From Tenebrio molitor (Eukaryota > Arthropoda > Insecta > Coleoptera > Tenebrionidae), in NCBI RefSeq assembly GCF_963966145.1, contig NC_091046.1, positions 31,248,001-31,312,000 on the forward strand: a stretch of DNA of 64,000 nt, written 5' to 3'. Shown here in pieces: positions 1 to 9,626 of the stretch. Made by a program: the position numbers and the translations under genes. The notes under the pieces were generated by a model. That model had not been told where the DNA came from. It saw nothing but the letters and a program-made list of their open reading frames with translations, and did no database searches. The stretch's first letter is position 1. The number at the start of each line of letters is the position of its first letter.

Positions 1-60
1 GTGTAAACGTAAGATTTAAACAGCTGATCCGTATACCGTAACCTGTATAGTGCGTTCACT
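1..60. repeat. Truncated copy of a short TIR repeat (see 54553-54690)
   Basis: The first 60 bases closely match the middle of the repeat at 54553-54690 (shared blocks AACGTAAGATTTAAAC and GTATAGTGCGTTCAC). The left end lies outside the window. A third, more divergent piece is at about 48382-48460. Confidence 0.6.
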
Positions 61-158
61 ATACTATGAGGTGAAATTAAAAAAAAAACACCCGATACAA
101 CATTCGTTTTTTAAATGTTTAAAATGTAAACCATTTGCGTCAATACATTAATACATAT

Positions 159-495
159 AGTTATTTTTATATTAAGTGCGTGAGGTGAATGTTTTTTGTG
201 CATGAAAAGGTCTTTTACACCGAGACGCAGGTCGAGGCAGCAAAGTCTTTGAATGCACAAAAAACATCTTCACGCACGAAATATAAACAATATTTTTTCT
301 ATAATTGCTTTCAGAAGTAAATATTAAAATTCAAATTGAAGGAAATCTCAAGTATCAACGCAGAGACCATGTTGCTAGGTAACTAGTAGAAAACAGTGTA
401 TTGTTTCTATTGTTTCAATCTTACAACAATGTAAAAAAATATATATATAAGAAAATGCCCACTTCACGCATAGATAACTATGAGCGTTGTTAGGG
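159..495. repeat. Dispersed repeat with hairpin, copy 1
   Basis: This stretch matches 19819-20200 in the same orientation. Its core is a hairpin at 176-277, whose arms run GTGCGTGAGG... and ...ATCTTCACGCAC. The loop holds CCGAGACGCAGGTCGAG. The left flank is ATAGTTATTTTTATATT, which matches the terminal motif seen at many hairpins in this window. Copy 1 lacks an internal stretch of about 80 bp that copy 2 has. Confidence 0.75.
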
Positions 496-833
496 TAATA
501 AAAAAAAAAATTACTTTTTAGAATTTGCCTCTCTAATAGGTCTATGATTGTATTCAATTTGGAGTAGTTTATGGCTATCTATTAAAGCACTCGTCGTTTA
601 ATGGATATCTAAGAAAATTTTTATCACTATCTCAGTGTATTATTGTCATTTACACTAAAAAACTTCCAATATTAATGTTCAAACTCTACGTTTTAACATG
701 TGTTGCAGATGTAGTTGCATCCGTTACCTTGAATTACCAATTAATACAAAATTCCCTAGAATTTGAAAATTTCATTTTTTTATTTAAAAATTAAAACAAG
801 GGTGCAAATTCTAAAAAATAACATAAAAAACTC
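496..833. other. AT-rich stretch, nothing recognised
   Basis: No coding potential, RNA gene or clear repeat was seen here. Confidence 0.4.
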
Positions 834-930
834 GTTTTATAAGGGCATTGGCGCACTCGTCCTATAGAAAACTCCCCTACGGGTCGTTTTCTACACCTGG
901 GATTCGTGCGCCAAATCAACCCTTATAAAA
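834..930. repeat. Hairpin, CpG-loop family
   Basis: The arms GTTTTATAAGGG...TTGGCGCAC and GTGCGCCAA...CCCTTATAAAAC pair. An inner stem (TAGAAAACTCCC / TCGTTTTCTA) encloses a CTACGGG loop. Confidence 0.7.
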
Positions 931-1758
931 CTCGTTCTTTAATATGTATACTTTGCGGTTAAAATGCTACTTGACCTTTTGATTTGAATAGATAAAAGCG
1001 CACTTTACATCTGCTATAGAAAAAAGTATTTTTTTATTACCCTAACAACGCTCATACTAACGATATTTTAAAACCTGAAACGATTAGTAATGATTTAAAA
1101 AAATGTTTTAATAATAAAAAACAAATGCTATAGAAAAAATAGAATATTATACACGATGATAAAATTTAATTCTCTTCTCGAGCGTAATTAGCCACTAACG
1201 TCTCGACGCTAAAAAACGGTCTCGAAGATAAAATACACTTTTATCGTCTTGCATTGTAATGTAATATGTTTCTATGAATATGAAGTGCAATGGCAGAATT
1301 AGTGATAACTTCTTTTTTAAAGACTGTTAGGATTAGATTTTCCTTAAGTGTTAAAATCAATGACATAAAAGCGAAAATGATTTATTTGCGCCCATACTGT
1401 TGCTGAAAGTATTTAATTATTATAAATATTTGAATAAAATTTATGAGATTATTGTGGTAGGGTTTAGCAACTTTTGATTCATGATGAAAGTGAATGTGTG
1501 ATGCCTCCGATTTGAATTTTTATACCGTAAAACTCCCACTAATAGTGAATCACACAACATAAATTATATTAAGAAATCAGATTACCAACGTGCAGTCTAC
1601 CGTACAAGGACACGAAATAAAGATTTTTTCACCTAATTAATTACAAAATGGATAGATATCATCATTAAATATACAGTTACATACATATATCTACGTAACA
1701 TATATTTTTATTATTATTTTCAAAGGTTGTGGTTCAAAGCTCACCGCACTGAAACTTA
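931..1758. other. AT-rich non-coding stretch with a weak hairpin
   Basis: No gene was recognised. Around 1150-1250 there is a weak, decayed inverted repeat with CTCGAGCG and GTCTCGACGC blocks, probably an old member of the CpG-loop hairpins. Confidence 0.35.
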
Positions 1759-2335
1759 TTATTTATTGTAACACCCTAACCGTGACACGGCTTCCACGAA
1801 GCTGTGGACATCACCCATGAGTACGCTTGCTATTTCTTCGGGCTCCGGGAAAAATCCTCGTGTAGAATGTGAGAGGGAGGTTTCGTCCTCCTTATCAGTC
1901 TTATCACATAATCTTCCAGAGGCATCTTCTGTCACCGCAACCCCAGTCACGTTGAGATTCTTCCTAAGGCGGTAGTGTCCTGTCATCTGACCCGTCGCAA
2001 CCTGATTTTTGATATGCCCAATTGAGAATTCCTTCCGGTTTTTTTTTGGGCTTCTCAATCAACCTCCACTACTGCTTCTTTGCTACTAGATCCCTTACTA
2101 GCCCCTTCGCGGTCTTATACGCAGGTGGGTTCTGGTTCTTTGAACTCAGTCAGATATTTTTTTTGCAAAGTGATCTGCCCTTTCATTTCCTTCTAGGGCC
2201 TGGTGCCCTAGAATCAACTTTCGGTTCACTCTATTATGTTACCGGTTCAGCTCTGAATCAAAGCCTCCTAAAGAATCGGTTGCGTATGACTGTGGCTTGA
2301 TTCTTTAGGACACTTTGTCTGAATCCTCCTATTGC
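1759..2335 (-). pseudogene. RNase H and C-terminal tail of a non-LTR retrotransposon (relic)
   Basis: Read on the minus strand, 2250-2165 encodes residues like LGHQALEGNERADHFAKK, which fits the last conserved block of an RNase H domain (GHxGIxGNExADxLAK). After several stop codons, a 99-codon open stretch (2058-1759) contains TGQMTGHYRLRKNLN, then LCD..DEETSLSH and EEIASVLMGDVHSFVEA. That is the usual layout after RNase H in insect Jockey/R1-type LINEs (TGH..L..HL, a cysteine knuckle and a terminal helix). The knuckle has lost cysteines and the frame is broken, so this is a dead 5'-truncated copy. The exact clade is not determined. No poly(A) tail was clear downstream. Confidence 0.7.
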
Positions 2336-2339
2336 TATA

Positions 2340-3050
2340 ATGCACAAGCACAAGCAGTGATTATCACAATTTCAGTTTGGAATATTGAAACATAATAACC
2401 CAAGTTAATGCTTATAGGTCATTCCCTGTTCCTTCTTCGTACAGTCCCGTTCCAGTGCTCTGATTCTGCATAACAATAAATAATAATAATAATACATGTT
2501 CATAGTATCCATACATTTATTCTTAATTTCAAGGTAGCCTGTTTTTTACTGGTCATGCAATATACATAATTTCTTATTTTTATATAAAGTAAACAATGAA
2601 TAAAAGCGATCCATTTTGGAAAAACATTGTTTTTAAATTACCACTTGGTAATTTAAGCTGTCACTTGACTATAACAAAAGGTTATGACGTTTTTTCATAT
2701 GGTGGCAATGCAAAAGTTGGTTATTCTGAAGACAATTTTGTGTTTGACAAGAGACATAGGCCTACGCGTATTTGAGAAAATTAATTAAAAATAAATTCCA
2801 AATGACGTTTGTACACACCAGAGACTTGATTTAAAGGTAAGTTTTACCAAAGCAATATTTCAATAGCCATTTGTGCAATGAGTTAGGAAAAATGTACTTA
2901 ATTTTTTTCCGGATTAGGCATTTTTTATCGAGGCGATAGCCGAGATTAAACATACCGTATACGAAAAAAAGTGGATTTCCTGCATGTAGCACACATGACT
3001 TTTTCTACTTGAGTTTGGAAAATAAATTAAATTTGGTTATTTTTAATATT
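2340..3050. other. AT-rich non-coding stretch
   Basis: Nothing recognisable apart from simple AT-rich runs. Confidence 0.4.
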
Positions 3051-3219
3051 CTAGGGGCCAGTTTATAGAATGAGAATTAAATATTTAATTCGAATTAAAT
3101 TTTAATGCGCGATTAACCCATCAATCCGAAACTTCGATTGGTTCAATCGGAGCACGTGTTCAGTTAATCTCGCATTTGATTACAATTAACTTAATTTCGC
3201 TGCTATAAACTGGCCCTAG
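3051..3219. mobile_element. MITE with 17-18-bp terminal inverted repeats
   Basis: The ends read CTAGGGGCCAGTTTATAG on the left and CTATAAACTGGCCCTAG on the right. The interior has further AATTAA inverted blocks and no coding capacity. At 169 bp it is a short non-autonomous element. Its family was not assigned. Confidence 0.75.
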
Positions 3220-3657
3220 GAGTACCTATTAATTATTTCTAAATTAAAAAGCGGAATCATGATTGTTCTGCTTTCGTACGACAGAGAAATAATTTTGTTT
3301 ATAAAAAAAAAACAAAATTTTTGAAGGCGTTTAAATTGTTCGCTCGAGTAAATTTACGGAAATTCTACTTATTAAAATGTCTAATACAAGTGAATTGTTA
3401 AGAATATGCAAAACAGGCCGAACACCTGAAAAATAACAGCGCATGAATATTGAACAACGTTTTTCGCGTTAGTTTGTAAAAGTCTTAAAAAAACATTAAT
3501 TAGTTGTAAATTTTTAGGTTATGTTTGACAGATTTCAAGTTACCTACGTATCTTAGGAAACGATCAAAATTGAACTTTTAGTGTTGAAATATTATTTTTC
3601 TAATTTCAACATATAAAGTGACACTTTTCAAAATTAGTTGACGTTTGGAAACGTCAC

Positions 3658-3975
3658 ACTTTTCGTAACTGGTTACGAAAAGTAAAATCTTTCCTAACTG
3701 GTTAGGAAAAATTTATTGTATCATCAATTTGACACTGTCATATTTTTTGTTTTTAAGCAAAATAACCGTGCCTACTTACCTACTTGATATTTTAACACAA
3801 TAATAATTTATTATTAATGAAATTCATTACTTCATTTAACGTTCGAAGAAACTTTTTTTTGTCAAAATTAGAAAAAATCTTGTATGTCACACGTTAGGAA
3901 ATGCAATTTTGTGTAACTCGTTACACTCGTTACACAAAATAACGCATTTCCTAACTGGTTACATAAATAGCTATT
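3658..3975. repeat. Cluster of three hairpins sharing CTAACTGGTTAG
   Basis: Two short perfect hairpins lie at 3658-3683 (ACTTTTCGTAAC / GTTACGAAAAGT) and 3690-3709 (TTTCCTAAC / GTTAGGAAA). A longer one lies at 3893-3955 (GTTAGGAAATGC...GTGTAAC pairing with GTTACAC...GCATTTCCTAAC). The longer one is followed by ACATAAATAGCTATT, the terminal motif seen at other hairpins. Confidence 0.75.
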
Positions 3976-4439
3976 CCGTCCTTATTAGAAAATATTCCAC
4001 TTTTCCTAACTCAAATTACTATATGTTAGTTTTCCAAACTCTAGTAGAAAAAAATATTAACAAACTATCAAAAATAGTTACAGCCTTTTATAGCCCCATA
4101 CCTACATTGGGACTGATGACACAAGCTTTATAGCTTTATTTTTCTTTATTTAAATTTTCTTGGTGAAGAGTTTCTCTACCACGCTTATTACAATAAGGTA
4201 TATGGTGTAAGATTCGTTGAGGCATTCAGAAGATGAAGAATTTAATGTACGATAGTAATTTTCCAACACTCGATGCAAACGTTACTGTTATCCACACTGG
4301 ACTTTGGAAATAACTTCTTCATGGATGAAGCTTATTTTATCGAAGCCATTATTTTGGACCTTTTGGATACTCTTTTAATCAAAGATAAATTCCTACTCTA
4401 GATTCTAATAGTGATTTGTTTTGGACCCTTTGGATATTC

Positions 4440-4447
4440 CTTTAAAC
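4440..4447. repeat. 8-bp target site duplication (left)
   Basis: CTTTAAAC lies directly before the left end of the hAT-like element and is repeated exactly at 7638-7645. Confidence 0.75.
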
Positions 4448-4590
4448 CAGCGTTTCTCAAACTTTTTTAAACGCGGAGCCCCTATAAAGTCAAATCTAAG
4501 ATGGCGGAGCCCATAGCACATTATCTAATTACATAGTTCCAAAACAAATAAAGTAAAAATGGTAATGAAGGAAATTAGTAAGAATAATTA

Positions 4591-4660
4591 TACCGGGTAC
4601 CCCAAAATTCGCGGAACCACTCAATGGGGCAATGTCAACTCATGTTAGAAAATAATGAGA
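4591..4660 (+). mobile_element. MITE of the CCCCAAAATTCGCGGAA family, left part
   Basis: This is nearly identical to the left end of the complete element at 41462-42004 (CCCCAAAATTCGCGGAAC...CTCAATGGGGCAATGTCAA). It stops abruptly after TAATGAGAAA and resumes at 6969-7090, so about 2.3 kb has been inserted into it. Confidence 0.75.
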
Positions 4661-4686
4661 AATAGTATATTAAGTATAAAGAACGG

Positions 4687-4774
4687 TAATGACAATGTAC
4701 GGATCGAAGACAATTGTTTGGAGGAGGAGCTTGCAACGACTCCAATATTGTCTGAGATCCGTACATTGTCATTA
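4687..4774. repeat. Perfect 19-bp inverted repeat
   Basis: TAATGACAATGTACGGATC at 4687-4705 pairs perfectly with 4756-4774 across a 50-nt loop. It lies just upstream of the repeat-bearing gene relic. Confidence 0.8.
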
Positions 4775-4986
4775 ACGTTCGTCATGCTTATGAGATTTTT
4801 TGCGCGATTGAATATTTATTACAAAACATTCCTAACTAGAATGCAATGCGATACGACGCCCTTCACATCGTGTTGCCACAATGTCGACTTTTTGTATCGC
4901 GTTTCTAAGGCAATCTGCAAACAACTACCGCCATTGCAGTTTTTGTGCGCAAATATCGCCAGTTGTGTTGAAAAACAAGCAGTAAA

Positions 4987-5880
4987 ATGAGTGATATTAG
5001 TGATTCCGAAAACGAAGTGGATATTGTAGAAGAAACTTTGAATGTGGGGTGCGTCACAAATAAAGACTTTTTGAAACTAACGACCTCAACGTGTAATTAA
5101 GAAGACAAGGAAAATTTGCGGTATGAAAATTTTGATAATACTAATGTCGCGGCAAGTTCGCTAATATTATTTCATTGCAGCGGCAAGCAATGGCGACCAC
5201 AAGAGCCGTGTGAGTTTCCAGAAAGTGCTAACATCTTGTCTTCAACTTCTGTCTACATAAATCAAGAATTTTCGAAACCAGCGAACTCAATATGAAATCA
5301 AGAAGACAAAGAAAATCCGGGGTATGAACATTTTGACAATTCTAATGTAGCGGCAAGTCTGTTACTAAAATTGTTTCATTGCAGCGGCAAGGTAGGCCGA
5401 CTACAAGAGCCGTGTGAGTTTCCAGAAAGTGCTAACATCTTGTCTTCAACTTTCGTCTACATAAATGAAGAATTTTCGAAACCAACGATCTCAATTTGTA
5501 ATCAAGAAGACAAGGAAAATGCAGGGTATGAAAATTTTGGCAATGCCAATGTCGCGGCAAGTTTGCTAATGCTATTTCATTGCAGCAGCAAGGAAAGCCG
5601 ACTACAAGAGCCGTGTGAGTTTCCAGAAAGTGCTAACATCTTGTCTTCAACTTCTGTCTACATAAATGAAGAATTATTTTCGAAACCAACAACCTCAATG
5701 TGTACCTCATCAAGAAGACAAGGAAAATGCGGGGTATTGAAAATTTTGACAATGCCAATGTCGCGGCAAGTTTGCTAATGCTATTTCAATGCAGCGCCAA
5801 GGAAAGCCGACTACAAGAGCTTTATGAGTTTCCAGAAAGTGCCCCAACATCTTGTCTTCAAATTCTGTCTACATAAAAAT
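4987..5880 (+). pseudogene. Decayed gene of about 68-codon tandem repeats, unknown function
   Basis: An ATG at 4987 opens a frame starting MSDISDSENEVDIVEE, an acidic serine-rich N-terminus. It runs about 38 codons to a stop. The frame then continues as four copies of a roughly 205-bp repeat whose translation contains EDKEN, YENF.N.NVAAS, LFHCSGK, EPCEFPESANILSS, VYINEEFSKP. Copies 2 to 4 are mostly open over 5320-5720, then shift frame. Two stops fall at copy boundaries, so no full protein can be made. The high protein-level similarity between copies suggests the repeat was once translated. I do not recognise the family. The downstream part is lost at the R4/Dong insertion near 5884. It may be cargo or the transposase N-terminus of a DNA transposon; this is inference only. 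Confidence 0.45.
5098..5875 (+). repeat. Four direct tandem repeats, 201-208 bp period
   Basis: The anchor GAAGACAA(G/A)GAAAAT starts at 5101, 5302, 5506 and 5714. Each unit also carries CAAGAGCCGTGTGAGTTTCC (the last copy diverges) and AGTGC...AACATCTTGTCTTCAA. Units are roughly 85-95% alike by eye. Confidence 0.85.
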
Positions 5881-5883
5881 TAT

Positions 5884-6560
5884 TTGGTTACTATCCCACC
5901 TCCACCCGGCGGCACGGCAATTTTGCCGGAGTACATACACTATTACGGATAATACTATCAAGTAATAGTGCAGTGCTTATCAACATAATTACCGGCGTCT
6001 CGCCTCCACATTTTGACTTTTTTGTGTTTTATGTTCTGTGTCAATGTTAAGGAATTTCCTCACGATGTGACATGAGTATAATAATATACCTTTTTGAATT
6101 TCAACCACCAATGTGTTCTCTAAGTCCAAAATTTTTAAATTTTTAAAAAGAGATTGCGGTACTATTCCTGTTGCTGAAATTATAAATGATAAAATCGAAA
6201 TTTTTTCTAAACACCAAAGATTTCTCATAGCAACGGAGAGTTCTAAATATTTATTAATTTTTGTATTATATGTCTGTGTTATATTGTGTGAATTTGGAAC
6301 AGCTATATCTAAAAGATATGCTTGCTTTTGTTGTTTATTTAAAATAATAATGTCTGGTCTGTTATGCTGAATGTGAATGTCAGTTAAAACTGTGCGATCA
6401 AAATATAATTTGTAATTGTCATTTTCTAAACAACTTTCTGGTTTATAAATGTAATGTGGTTGTGTATCCTTTAACAGATTGAATTTAACTGCTAAATTCA
6501 TGTGTATAATTTTTGCGAATATATCATGACGTTTTTTATATTCGCTTTGAGCCAAAACGG
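5884..6560 (-). mobile_element. R4/Dong-like non-LTR retrotransposon, 5'-truncated copy 1
   Basis: This minus-strand LINE fragment consists of the C-terminal coding region (6555-5989) plus a 3' UTR. The UTR ends in a hairpin-rich CTCCGGCAAAATTGCCGTGC region at about 5950-5885. A (TAA)n tract lies immediately beyond the truncated 5' end (6566-6588). Dong/R4 elements are known to favour TAA repeats. The same tail occurs at 13809-14340 and 16841-16915. Confidence 0.7.
5989..6555 (-). CDS. C-terminal endonuclease fragment of an R4/Dong-like LINE protein (partial)
   Basis: This 188-codon open stretch is only the end of a much longer reverse transcriptase polyprotein. About residues 65-100 read NRPDIIIL..., LLDIAVPNSHNI and then a lysine-rich helix (KINKYLEL). 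These match the PD...(D/E)-x-K core of the restriction-like endonuclease that ends R2/R4/Dong proteins, which nicks the target site before reverse transcription. The frame continues through IISATGIVPQSL, a conserved block after the nuclease. No reverse transcriptase domain is present. The ATG at 6555 is simply the first one after truncation, so it is not a real start. The fragment is not expected to be functional. Confidence 0.7.
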   Translation of the reverse strand: MAQSEYKKRHDIFAKIIHMNLAVKFNLLKDTQPHYIYKPESCLENDNYKLYFDRTVLTDIHIQHNRPDIIILNKQQKQAYLLDIAVPNSHNITQTYNTKINKYLELSVAMRNLWCLEKISILSFIISATGIVPQSLFKNLKILDLENTLVVEIQKGILLYSCHIVRKFLNIDTEHKTQKSQNVEARRR

Positions 6561-6565
6561 TGCAA

Positions 6566-6588
6566 GAATAATAATAATAATAATAATT
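6566..6588. repeat. (TAA)n microsatellite
   Basis: Seven or so TAA units abut the 5' end of the R4/Dong-like copy, which fits its target preference. Confidence 0.8.
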
Positions 6589-6805
6589 AGCAGAATATAG
6601 CCTAAGGGAGTCCGTTTCGGCTCAGGAACGCGAGGGTCGCGGGTTCGATTCCGACCCAGGGCGAAATTTAAAATAATAAAAAAAAAGGCTATATTCTGTC
6701 TCGTGATTCGGAAGTCACGTTAAGCCATTGGTCCCGGTCTATTGAGTTGGTCATCATGCCCCTCATAGATTTGTAAAACCAGTCCTAGACTGTGTAACAA
6801 ATTTT
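6589..6805 (+). mobile_element. tRNA-derived SINE
   Basis: A tRNA-like head carries an A-box-like GGCTCAGGAACGCGAG and a B box GCGGGTTCGATTCCGACC at about 6630-6660. It is followed by a short A-rich linker and a tail containing CACGTTAAGCCATTGGTCCC. I recall that tail as a block widespread in insect SINE/LINE 3' ends. A 13-bp inverted repeat (CAGAATATAGCCT / AGGCTATATTCTG) brackets the tRNA-like head. It is not a tRNA gene, because no cloverleaf closes. Confidence 0.6.
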
Positions 6806-6968
6806 TATTATTATTTATTTTATAATAATCGATTAATTTTGAATAAACTTTACTTACCGTTCTAGAACACCAAAAATTACTTACCATCGAGTTTATCGTT
6901 AGCAACGAGTAAACAGAGCTTACCATCTTGGAAACAGACGTGGTAAACAACCAAATAGAGTACAATCG

Positions 6969-7090
6969 CGCAAAAAATAATTTAAAAATTCTATACTTTT
7001 TAGATTTGAAGATATGGGGGCTCAAAAGGTGCAACTTTGATCTTGTTTATTTTAAATATTAAAAAATATGTTTTTTTACTAGTCAGTAAC
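6969..7090 (+). mobile_element. MITE of the CCCCAAAATTCGCGGAA family, continuation
   Basis: AATAATTTAAAAATTCTATA and the next 100 bp match 41537-41655 of the complete copy. This joins to 4591-4660 if the intervening insertion is removed. The right TIR is missing. Confidence 0.7.
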
Positions 7091-7149
7091 TACGACTACG
7101 AAAATTGGAGTACTTTCCTTCATATTGTCAAGAAATGTCGCTGTTTTTA

Positions 7150-7325
7150 TAAAAAATTTGAGGAGAGGGTGGGCGTGGGTGGCCGGTGAAAGTACCCCGG
7201 AGCCCCGCCGCACCACCTAAGGAAAAAAGAGGGGAGAAGGAGGAAAAAACAATTAGCAGACCGCAAGGTACCTGATAGGCCAGGAGTCGTGAAAGGGGAA
7301 GGCTACTAAAAAAAAAATACCAACA
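7150..7325 (+). mobile_element. 3' end of SINE family A (relic)
   Basis: GGGCGTGGGTGGCCGG..GAAAGT.CCCCGGAGCCCCG.CGCA matches 11949-11995 of the SINE in the U6 chimera. It continues through ACCGCAAGGTACC to an A-rich tail near 7308-7317. Confidence 0.65.
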
Positions 7326-7417
7326 GCCTGTCAACCTGATAGTGTCAAGTGAACGGATAATATGTGCCTACGAAGGGTAAAAGGATGGAAACAGTTTTCT
7401 TTGACAGCTCTATCTAC

Positions 7418-7560
7418 CTACTTCTGTTTTAGGCTGCACCAAAATTCTGCTGCACACTGCTTTTCGAATATCAGTTTTTGTGCAGAATCGGAAATCAAGT
7501 CTATTACTTTTTCATACTCTTGAGAGGATAAACTTTGGGGCTTTGGGGTCCAGTGGACAC
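7418..7560 (-). pseudogene. hAT transposase C-terminal fragment
   Basis: Minus-strand translation gives LSSQEYEKVIDLISDSAQK followed by LIFEKQCAAEFWCSLKQK and a stop. It resembles the segment just before the dimerisation region of ZBED5/SCAND3-like hAT proteins (...L..S..F...FWC....). It lies about 80 bp inside the right TIR, so most of the transposase has been deleted. Confidence 0.5.
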
Positions 7561-7637
7561 TAGACGGCGGCCGCGGAGCCCCTACGCATCTTTCGCGGAG
7601 CCCTGGGGCTCCGCGGAGCACACTTTGAGAAACGCTG

Positions 7638-7645
7638 CTTTAAAC
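7638..7645. repeat. 8-bp target site duplication (right)
   Basis: An exact second copy of CTTTAAAC next to the right end of the hAT-like element. Confidence 0.75.
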
Positions 7646-7650
7646 AAAGG

Positions 7651-7945
7651 TAAAATAACCTAATTTTTTTTATCGGATATATTTTTCAATTTTAAGAAAA
7701 CTTTTTGCTTTGACAATTTTACGAGTTGAATTTGGGCATTTTTATTGCTGGTTAGGTCCGAGAACTTTACCTCGAGGGTTTAACTTTTGAATAAAAATGT
7801 CCAAATACACAGCCAACTCTACTTAGTAGAGTAGTAGAGATGGCTGTGCCAAATATCAACGAGTAAAATTGTCTAAACTAAAGCAAAATTATTTAAGTGA
7901 AAATTGGGGAATTTATCAGATATAAAAAATTAGGTTGTGTTATTT
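7651..7945. repeat. Imperfect foldback of about 295 bp
   Basis: The arms share TAAAATAACCTAATTTTTTT, TATCGGATATA, TTTTGCTTTGACAATTTTAC and their complements on the right (GTAAAATTGTC, AAGCAAAAT, TATCAGATATA, TTAGGTTGTGTTATTTA). Centre at about 7790-7840. Confidence 0.65.
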
Positions 7946-8321
7946 ATTATTAAAAACAATTTGAGAATCTGACAGGAGTAGCATGCAATTTTAATCACTT
8001 TTGACAGGAATATTAGGACGTTTTTATCTCGATAAACATTTTTGATTGGATGAAGAAAGCAAGCGCTCTGATTGGCTGAACACGCACGTTTCATTTATGT
8101 GAGAATTAACCGATTAAAAAAATTTTGTTTACCTGACTGGAGCAGCGAAATCAAATGAATAAAATGAATGTCACGAAAAATTTACTTTTTGACAATTAGT
8201 TTGAAGAATTCACTATTTAAAATTAAAAAAAAAAACCTTGAGGAATCCAAACGGTATGGATACACTGTTGACGATATCTTTGACTTTTTTTACCGGAATT
8301 ATTTTTCGAGATGAAAACAAC

Positions 8322-8455
8322 GTAGCTTGATACTTGAAATGCGCAGATAGAATGAGAAATCCGAGTTGCAAGAAAGACCGAAAATCCTCCAACGGCTTCG
8401 TTTACACTACTTCCCACAATTTCACTGAGCATCCATTTCCCAAGTATCAAGCTAC
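8322..8455. repeat. 15-bp inverted repeat
   Basis: GTAGCTTGATACTTG at 8322-8336 pairs perfectly with 8441-8455. No further structure was recognised. Confidence 0.6.
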
Positions 8456-8590
8456 ATTTTGCGACTTGCACAAGTATGTTATAGCTCTCACAGTGCACCA
8501 TCCCGGACGGGGCAGTATCAAATTGCGGCGGCGGTCAAGTCTTAATCTTTTAGGGGAGGCAGGTACTGATTTCCAAATAAGTAAATAGAT

Positions 8591-9175
8591 AGCAGGGCCG
8601 GTACACACGAGTTCCCGTCAGCATAATATTTTATACCTGGGCTTCGACATAGGCCCTTTAATCCTGCACACGAATTCCCGTCAAGGTTAAAATGCACCCG
8701 AAATTCTAGACTCGAATTCCCGCCAGAAAAAAACCTTGGTTATTGAAAGCACTGTTACGAAAGTAAGATTCAATGATGAATCTTCTATGTTCTGAAATAA
8801 AAACCATTTTTGCGTTAAAATTCGGTTAATAGTGACAGTTGTTTGAGGTTTATTAGCTGACTTAGCAAAAATACGAAAAATCTGACACTGTCAAAGTCAC
8901 AGCCGCCCCTTATCTAAGTATATAATTGTTGATCACATGGTATTTGTAACTTTTTAAAATTTTAAACATTTTTTTTTGGTCCACGTAATGGTAAACAATA
9001 ATGGTACCTGGCAACGGCTAGAGGGGTAGGTAAGTAAGGGATTGAAGCGCTCTTTTACCCTTGACGGGAACTCGAGTTATGGATTATATCAGTTGATAAT
9101 CAACTGACGGGAATTCTTGCATTACATTATGACAAGAAATAAGTCAGACGGGAATTCGAGTGCGCCCAGCAGGGC
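8591..9175. mobile_element. 569-bp non-autonomous DNA transposon with 8-bp TSD
   Basis: AGCAGGGC is duplicated at 8591-8598 and 9168-9175. The element between (8599-9167) has imperfect TIRs, CGGTACACACGAGTTCCCGT and a right end that complements to GGGCGCACTCGAATTCCCGT. The motif (C)GAATTCCCGTCA occurs three times near the left end (8609, 8651, 8693 areas). It occurs three times inverted near the right end (9060, 9106, 9148 areas). Such subterminal repeats plus an 8-bp duplication fit hAT or P-like transposons. There is no coding capacity. Confidence 0.75.
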
Positions 9176-9626
9176 TTATCATTTTACCCCCCAGAGAGGG
9201 GGCAGGTAGACGATTATAAATAATAACTATCCCTTACCTCCGGCTTCTGAAAAATTGAAATACAGAACACAAACTCGTTACGAACTGTAAACAGTGCTCA
9301 TAACTCTGAGCAGTTTTGTCGGTCAAAAAAGCGAACACAAGAGGCACATAATCCATTTTTGTATCCGTGAACAGTAAATAATTGTTTAAAAAAATTTGTA
9401 CAGTGTGAAAACGTACCGTGCACGTAAATTTTTGACGATGTTGACAAAAATTTCAAATTTGTGTGGCAAGAAAAAATTATATGTAATATGTGTTTCTTTG
9501 TCATTCACCTGAAAAAAATCCTGATTTCGATTAGTTTTAATTTGAATCGATTCAAGAGCATCAGGTACATCGTTGATACATCTGGATAATGAACTGAGAA
9601 GTGCAGTGCTCCTGAAAATTTCTAAA
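9176..9626. other. Non-coding stretch
   Basis: No recognised gene or repeat. A short minus-strand open frame (9298-9504) shows no known motif and is probably chance. Confidence 0.35.

Larger units (their letters stand above)
4448..7637. mobile_element. hAT-like element, 3.2 kb, non-autonomous and loaded with nested insertions
   Basis: The left end is CAGCGTTTCTCAAAC and the right end is its complement, TTTGAGAAACGCTG. Both are flanked by the 8-bp duplication CTTTAAAC. CAG-N-GTTCTCAAA-type termini and 8-bp duplications are hallmarks of hAT transposons. GCGGAGCCCC motifs sit just inside both ends as subterminal repeats. The only hAT coding remnant is at 7418-7560. The rest of the interior is made of later insertions: MITE halves at 4591-4660 and 6969-7090, a repeat-bearing gene relic, an R4/Dong tail, a SINE and a SINE 3' end. 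Confidence 0.75.

Noticed and set aside
5101..5875. CRISPR-like array
   Set aside because: Units are about 205 bp, continuous, protein-like and in a eukaryotic context; there are no spacers.
6630..6665. tRNA gene (B box GGGTTCGATTCC)
   Set aside because: No acceptor stem or anticodon arm closes, and the sequence continues into a SINE tail.
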